Source of the DNA: JAZKSG01 sp964384785
Lineage (GTDB): Archaea > Thermoplasmatota > E2 > DHVEG-1
Length of the DNA: 8,116 bases
NCBI GenBank assembly: GCA_964384785.1
Contig: CAYLLH010000070.1
Coordinates: forward strand, 1 to 8,116
Reading direction: 5' to 3'
Made by a program: the position numbers and the translations under genes. The notes under the pieces are model-generated. The model saw nothing but the letters and a program-made list of their open reading frames with translations. It was not told the DNA's origin and did no database searches. Shown piece after piece: positions 5,086 through 8,116 of this stretch; position 1 is the stretch's first letter; each line of letters begins with the position of its first letter.

Positions 5086-7803
5086 ATGTCGGGTTACAAT
5101 CAGAAAAAACTTGAAGAAAAATGGCAGAAAAAATGGTTTGATGATAAACTTTATCATTTCGATTTTGATAGTGACAAAAAAGTTTTTAGTATAGATGTAC
5201 CACCACGATATGCATCAGGACCACTGCATGCAGGTCATGCTGTTCATTATACACATATAGATTTTGCAGCACGTTACAAACGAATGAAAGGCTTTAATGT
5301 GTTTTTCCCACTTTGTTTTGATGTTAACGGTATACCTATCGAAGAGCGTGTGGAAAGAGCTCGTGGTATCACTCGTAAGGATATAGACCGGCATAAGTTT
5401 AACAAACTATGCAGCGAGTTTGCTGAAAAAAACATTAAAACCATGACTGAACAGTTCCAACTTCTTGGCGAGAGTATGGACCCAAGTATTTACTATCAAA
5501 CTGATGCAAAATATTACCGTCGGATTACTCAGATTTCTTTTATAAAAATGTTTAAAAAAGGTTTAATTTACAAGGGTTTGTTCCCGGTTAACTGGTGTCC
5601 TCGTTGTATGACAGCTATGGCTGATGCAGAAATTGAGTATAAAAACCGGGAGACCAAGCTTAACACAGTTAAGTTTTATTTTAAAGATGAACAACCCGCT
5701 CAAATTGAAAAATATCATGGAATCGGAAGAGACAGTCATGGTTTATATGTTGAGATTGCTACAACCCGGCCTGAGATGCTTCCAAGTTGTCAGATAGTAG
5801 CAGTGCATCCCTCTGATGATCGTGCTGCTTGGCTTGCAGATCAAACACTTATTGTTCCATTATTTGAAAAAGAAGTAAAAATTGTAGAGGATGATGCAGT
5901 TGATCCAGATTTTGGTTCAGGTGTTGTAATGATTTGTACAGTGGGTGATAAGGAGGATTTGAACTGGGTTTTCAAATACAAACTTCCACTAGATATGAGT
6001 ATCAACGAAGAAGGTCTTATGACAGAAATCTGTGGAAAATATGAGGGTATGAAAATAGTTGATGCTCGTAAAAAAGTCATTGAGGATCTAAAAAAGAAGG
6101 ATTTACTACTTGGTCAGGAGGATCTTAATCAAAATGTTGGTGTCTGCTGGCGTTGTAAAACCCCTGCTGAGTTTATCAATGCTGAACAATGGTTTTTAAA
6201 AACTGTTGAGTTTAAAAAAATGGTTCTTGAAAAATCTGATGAGATGGACTGGTATCCTGAGTTTATGAAAACCCGCCTAGAGGACTGGGTTAACAGCCTA
6301 GAGTGGGATTGGGTTATATCCCGTCAGCGTTATTTTGCAACACCTATTCCTTTATGGGAATGCAAAGATTGCGATCATGTAATTGTTGCAGAAGAAAAGG
6401 ATTGTTATATTGATCCAACTATTGATAAACCACCAGTCTTAGAATGCCCTGAATGCGGTGGAAGACTGATAGGCTGTGAAGATGTTTTTGATACCTGGAT
6501 GGATTCATCTATTTCACCATTATATAACACATTCTGGTACAGAGATGAAGAACGTTTCAAAAAACTTTATCCTATGAGCTTGCGACCTCAAGCTCATGAT
6601 ATCATCCGAACTTGGGCTTTTTACACTATTCTCCGTTGTAGCCTTATCACTGGAAAGAAACCTTTTGAAAATATTATGATGGGTGGTTTTATTCTTTCAG
6701 AAGATGGAACACCTATGCATGCATCTTTAGGTAATGTTATCGATCCATTGAAGGTAATTGATGAATTTGGAACAGATGCATTTCGTTGCTATGCAGCATG
6801 TTGCTCTCTTGGAGAAGATAATCCTTATAGGAAAAAAGATGTAGTTCGTGGAAAACGCTTGCTTCGTAAAATATGGAATGTACAAAAATTTATAGATACA
6901 GTGGTAGGTAAAAAAGATTCTAAACCAGAAAAAAAGAATCTTTCTAATGTCGACCGTTGGATTCTATCAAAATTCAGCCGACTCGTTGAAAAATCTACCC
7001 ATCAGATGGATGAATATGATTATTCACAGACTATGAAAGATGTAGAATACTTCCTATGGCATGAAATAGCTGATCATTATATAGAAATGATAAAATCCCA
7101 GGTTTATGATGAAAACACGGATAATGAAAACCTAAGATATACATTATACACTCTCGGCCTGGGAACCCTTAAACTTTTTGCACCATTTTTTCCACATATA
7201 ACAGAAGAAATCTATCATCAATACTATAAAAAATATGAACAAGAAAAAAGCATACATATACTTAGTTGGCCTGAATCATTGTTTGTAGATGAAAACCTGG
7301 AAAAACAAGGTGAGATTGTTAAAAACTATATCTCAAATATTCGCTCATGGAAAAGCCAGCAGGGTATACCTCTGAATGCATCTGTTAAAGCCTTTACAAC
7401 TTATGGCTCTGAAGAAATTATTGATGCTTTGAAAAAAAACCAGGAGTTAATACAAAATACTTTAAAATTCCCAGATGATCATAAATTTGTTATAGGTAAA
7501 CCAGAGGCTGAAGAAAAAATAGTTGAAATCAAACCAGTATACGCAAAAATAGGTCCAAGTTTTAAACAAGATAGTAAAAAAATTATAGCTTGGCTTGAAA
7601 AAAACAAAGAAAAAGCAACAAAATTAATTGAAGAAAAAGGCGATATCATGCTCTCCGATATTTTTAATGTTGAATCTGATGATAATGTAGGTCTTTTAAA
7701 AAATGGTTATTTAACTGTTGAAAAAGATGTATTATCCAAAAAAAATCAGAATCTTCATATTTTACCTTTCACCGATTTTTATCTTGAAATGGAGGTTGAA
7801 TAA
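5086..7803 (+). CDS. valS: Valine--tRNA ligase (ValRS), class I, archaeal type
   Basis: The 905-residue enzyme charges tRNA-Val with valine in the cytoplasm and edits mischarged threonine. The Rossmann fold opens with P39-P40 and the HIGH motif H48-A-G-H51, then D57, R63 and the D79-V-N-G-I-P-I-E segment. The first zinc knuckle is C171-P-R-C174. The editing domain (about 190-345) has T226-T-R-P-E with M-L and the G277-S-G-V-V-M segment. C354/C357 and C426/C429 with C454/C457 are further zinc pairs. D466-V-F-D-T-W and R500-P-Q with H504-D-I-I-R-T-W510 are ValRS hallmarks. At the KMSKS site the sequence is P543-M-H-A-S547-L-G-N, lacking both lysines. The anticodon-binding helices begin near N621-V-D-R-W, with H659-E-I-A-D-H-Y-I-E following. 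GGTGA (5072-5076) is nine bases before the ATG. The ValRS assignment over IleRS or LeuRS rests on these motifs. Confidence 0.96.
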   Translation: MSGYNQKKLEEKWQKKWFDDKLYHFDFDSDKKVFSIDVPPRYASGPLHAGHAVHYTHIDFAARYKRMKGFNVFFPLCFDVNGIPIEERVERARGITRKDIDRHKFNKLCSEFAEKNIKTMTEQFQLLGESMDPSIYYQTDAKYYRRITQISFIKMFKKGLIYKGLFPVNWCPRCMTAMADAEIEYKNRETKLNTVKFYFKDEQPAQIEKYHGIGRDSHGLYVEIATTRPEMLPSCQIVAVHPSDDRAAWLADQTLIVPLFEKEVKIVEDDAVDPDFGSGVVMICTVGDKEDLNWVFKYKLPLDMSINEEGLMTEICGKYEGMKIVDARKKVIEDLKKKDLLLGQEDLNQNVGVCWRCKTPAEFINAEQWFLKTVEFKKMVLEKSDEMDWYPEFMKTRLEDWVNSLEWDWVISRQRYFATPIPLWECKDCDHVIVAEEKDCYIDPTIDKPPVLECPECGGRLIGCEDVFDTWMDSSISPLYNTFWYRDEERFKKLYPMSLRPQAHDIIRTWAFYTILRCSLITGKKPFENIMMGGFILSEDGTPMHASLGNVIDPLKVIDEFGTDAFRCYAACCSLGEDNPYRKKDVVRGKRLLRKIWNVQKFIDTVVGKKDSKPEKKNLSNVDRWILSKFSRLVEKSTHQMDEYDYSQTMKDVEYFLWHEIADHYIEMIKSQVYDENTDNENLRYTLYTLGLGTLKLFAPFFPHITEEIYHQYYKKYEQEKSIHILSWPESLFVDENLEKQGEIVKNYISNIRSWKSQQGIPLNASVKAFTTYGSEEIIDALKKNQELIQNTLKFPDDHKFVIGKPEAEEKIVEIKPVYAKIGPSFKQDSKKIIAWLEKNKEKATKLIEEKGDIMLSDIFNVESDDNVGLLKNGYLTVEKDVLSKKNQNLHILPFTDFYLEMEVE
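7791..7799 (+). promoter_or_regulatory. Strong Shine-Dalgarno for the small membrane protein, inside the valS end
   Basis: GGAGGTTGA covers the last valS codons and matches the archaeal consensus GGAGGTGA with one extra T. It is the most complete ribosome site in the window. The core is 11 bases before ATG 7808, which fixes that start rather than the in-frame ATG at 7718 inside valS. Confidence 0.7.
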
Positions 7804-7807
7804 TACT

Positions 7808-7918
7808 ATGAAACTTAACAAAAAAACTTTTAAAAAATGGGCTTTTAAAATAGTAGTATTGTTAATTGTTTTGTTTTTACTACTATCTGGTTTTATCGTA
7901 GTAATGCAGAGTATATAA
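7808..7918 (+). CDS. Small single-pass membrane protein of unknown function (36 aa)
   Basis: The 36-residue product begins with a basic, amphipathic segment (five Lys in the first 10 residues, K14 last) followed by about 20 hydrophobic residues (I15-M33) and a very short tail (Q-S-I). It should be a single-span membrane peptide with the N-terminus in the cytoplasm by the positive-inside rule. It starts four bases after the valS stop and has the best ribosome site in the window, so translation is probably coupled to valS and the gene is likely real. I do not recognise the family. A leader or signal peptide of a lost gene is possible but less likely given the tidy stop. A role in translation is not implied by its position alone. 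Confidence 0.6.
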   Translation: MKLNKKTFKKWAFKIVVLLIVLFLLLSGFIVVMQSI

Positions 7919-7920
7919 CT

Positions 7921-7950
7921 CTGTTTTTTCTCGACAATCTTTTATAGTTG
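7921..7950 (+). promoter_or_regulatory. Short T-run and weak TATA-like site ahead of the transporter
   Basis: The 100-base gap before the transporter gene starts with CTGTTTTTTC (7921-7930), a possible weak U-tract terminator for the valS transcript. This is followed by CTTTTATAG (7939-7947), a weak TATA-like site about 75 bases before ATG 8019. Nothing else stands out; the rest is A-rich leader with the GGGTGAT ribosome site at 8002-8008. Confidence 0.35.
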
Positions 7951-8018
7951 AATTTAATTGCACCGGACGTAAAAAAAATTGTTAAAAAAAATAAGTTGAA
8001 AGGGTGATTTATAAAAAA

Positions 8019-8116
8019 ATGACAGAAAAAAATATATTTGCAAACCCAGCACCTCTTGGTTTGATGGGTTTTGGTATGACAACAGTTCTTTTGAACATTC
8101 ATAACGCTGGTTATTT
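8019..8116 (+). CDS. GPR1/FUN34/YaaH-family (SatP-like) acetate/succinate transporter, N-terminus (3' partial)
   Basis: Only the first 32 residues are in the window. They contain the family signature N9-P10-A11-P12-L13-G14-L15 just before the first membrane helix (M16-N26), which continues with G18 and T21-T22 as in SatP/AceP proteins. From family knowledge these are six-helix, hexameric membrane channels or carriers for acetate and succinate, used in acetate uptake or release. GGGTGAT (8002-8008) lies ten bases before the ATG, a good match to the ribosome sites of its neighbours. A probable promoter precedes it, so it is likely a separate transcript from valS. Substrate specificity cannot be judged from this fragment. 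Confidence 0.88.
   Translation, partial: MTEKNIFANPAPLGLMGFGMTTVLLNIHNAGY

Noticed and set aside
5021..5191. Short hydrophobic frame starting in the valS leader and overlapping valS
   Set aside because: It has no ribosome site, its ATG overlaps a TATA-like site, and it runs out of frame into the ValRS coding region. I do not regard it as a leader peptide.
5841..6080. Reverse-strand open frame opposite valS
   Set aside because: It lies entirely within the ValRS editing domain coding sequence, whose frame is certain. It has no promoter or ribosome site on that strand.
7718..7807. Longer form of the small membrane protein starting inside valS
   Set aside because: The strong GGAGGTTGA site fits only ATG 7808, and the extra 30 residues are out-of-frame valS sequence.
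7893..8102. Reverse-strand open frame across the transporter start
   Set aside because: It overlaps the clear NPAPLGL transporter start and a promoter-bearing gap, and its Cys/His/Phe-rich product resembles no family.

Overview
The window looks like chromosome of an AT-rich euryarchaeon. The genes are archaeal or eukaryote-like: RNase P Rpp21, S19e, PDCD5, L39e, L31e, aIF6, and a ValRS of the archaeal sequence type. Promoters are TATA-like rather than -35/-10. A probable PGF-CTERM surface anchor and the resemblance of the ValRS to what I remember of Thermoplasma ValRS suggest a relative of Thermoplasmatota; that placement is inference. All genes are on the + strand. I see no mobile element, CRISPR array, tRNA or rRNA.

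Positions 1-1498 are an envelope module. The window opens in the end of a secreted, probably glycosylated surface protein with a PGF-type C-terminal anchor. Seventeen bases later comes a two-part redox protein: an exported thioredoxin-like domain (CxxC) joined to a CcdA/DsbD-like polytopic membrane domain with one cysteine in each half.

Positions 1517-4376 are a conserved translation cluster: RNase P component 4, then (behind a palindrome/T-run terminator and a TATA-like promoter) S19e, PDCD5, L39e (52 aa, easily missed), L31e and aIF6. L31e carries a tail of about 140 Lys/Glu-rich residues that is not part of the canonical protein. After aIF6 the usual archaeal neighbours (LX/L20e, prefoldin alpha, FtsY) are absent and the order breaks.

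Positions 4377-8116 hold single genes with their own promoters. First is a winged-helix regulator with a perfect 10-bp palindrome beside its TATA box. Next is valyl-tRNA synthetase, with a clear HxGH motif but PMHAS where KMSKS is expected. Four bases after valS is a 36-residue single-pass membrane peptide with the strongest Shine-Dalgarno in the window. The start of a GPR1/FUN34/YaaH (SatP-type) acetate/succinate transporter runs off the end.

Many starts are preceded by GGTGA, GTGAT or GTGATC rather than GGAGG, which suggests pairing shifted toward the GAUCAC part of the 16S 3' end. I did not find a clearly new multi-gene system. The points most worth a second look are the ValRS signature loop, the L31e tail, the Trx-CcdA fusion and the small valS-linked membrane peptide.
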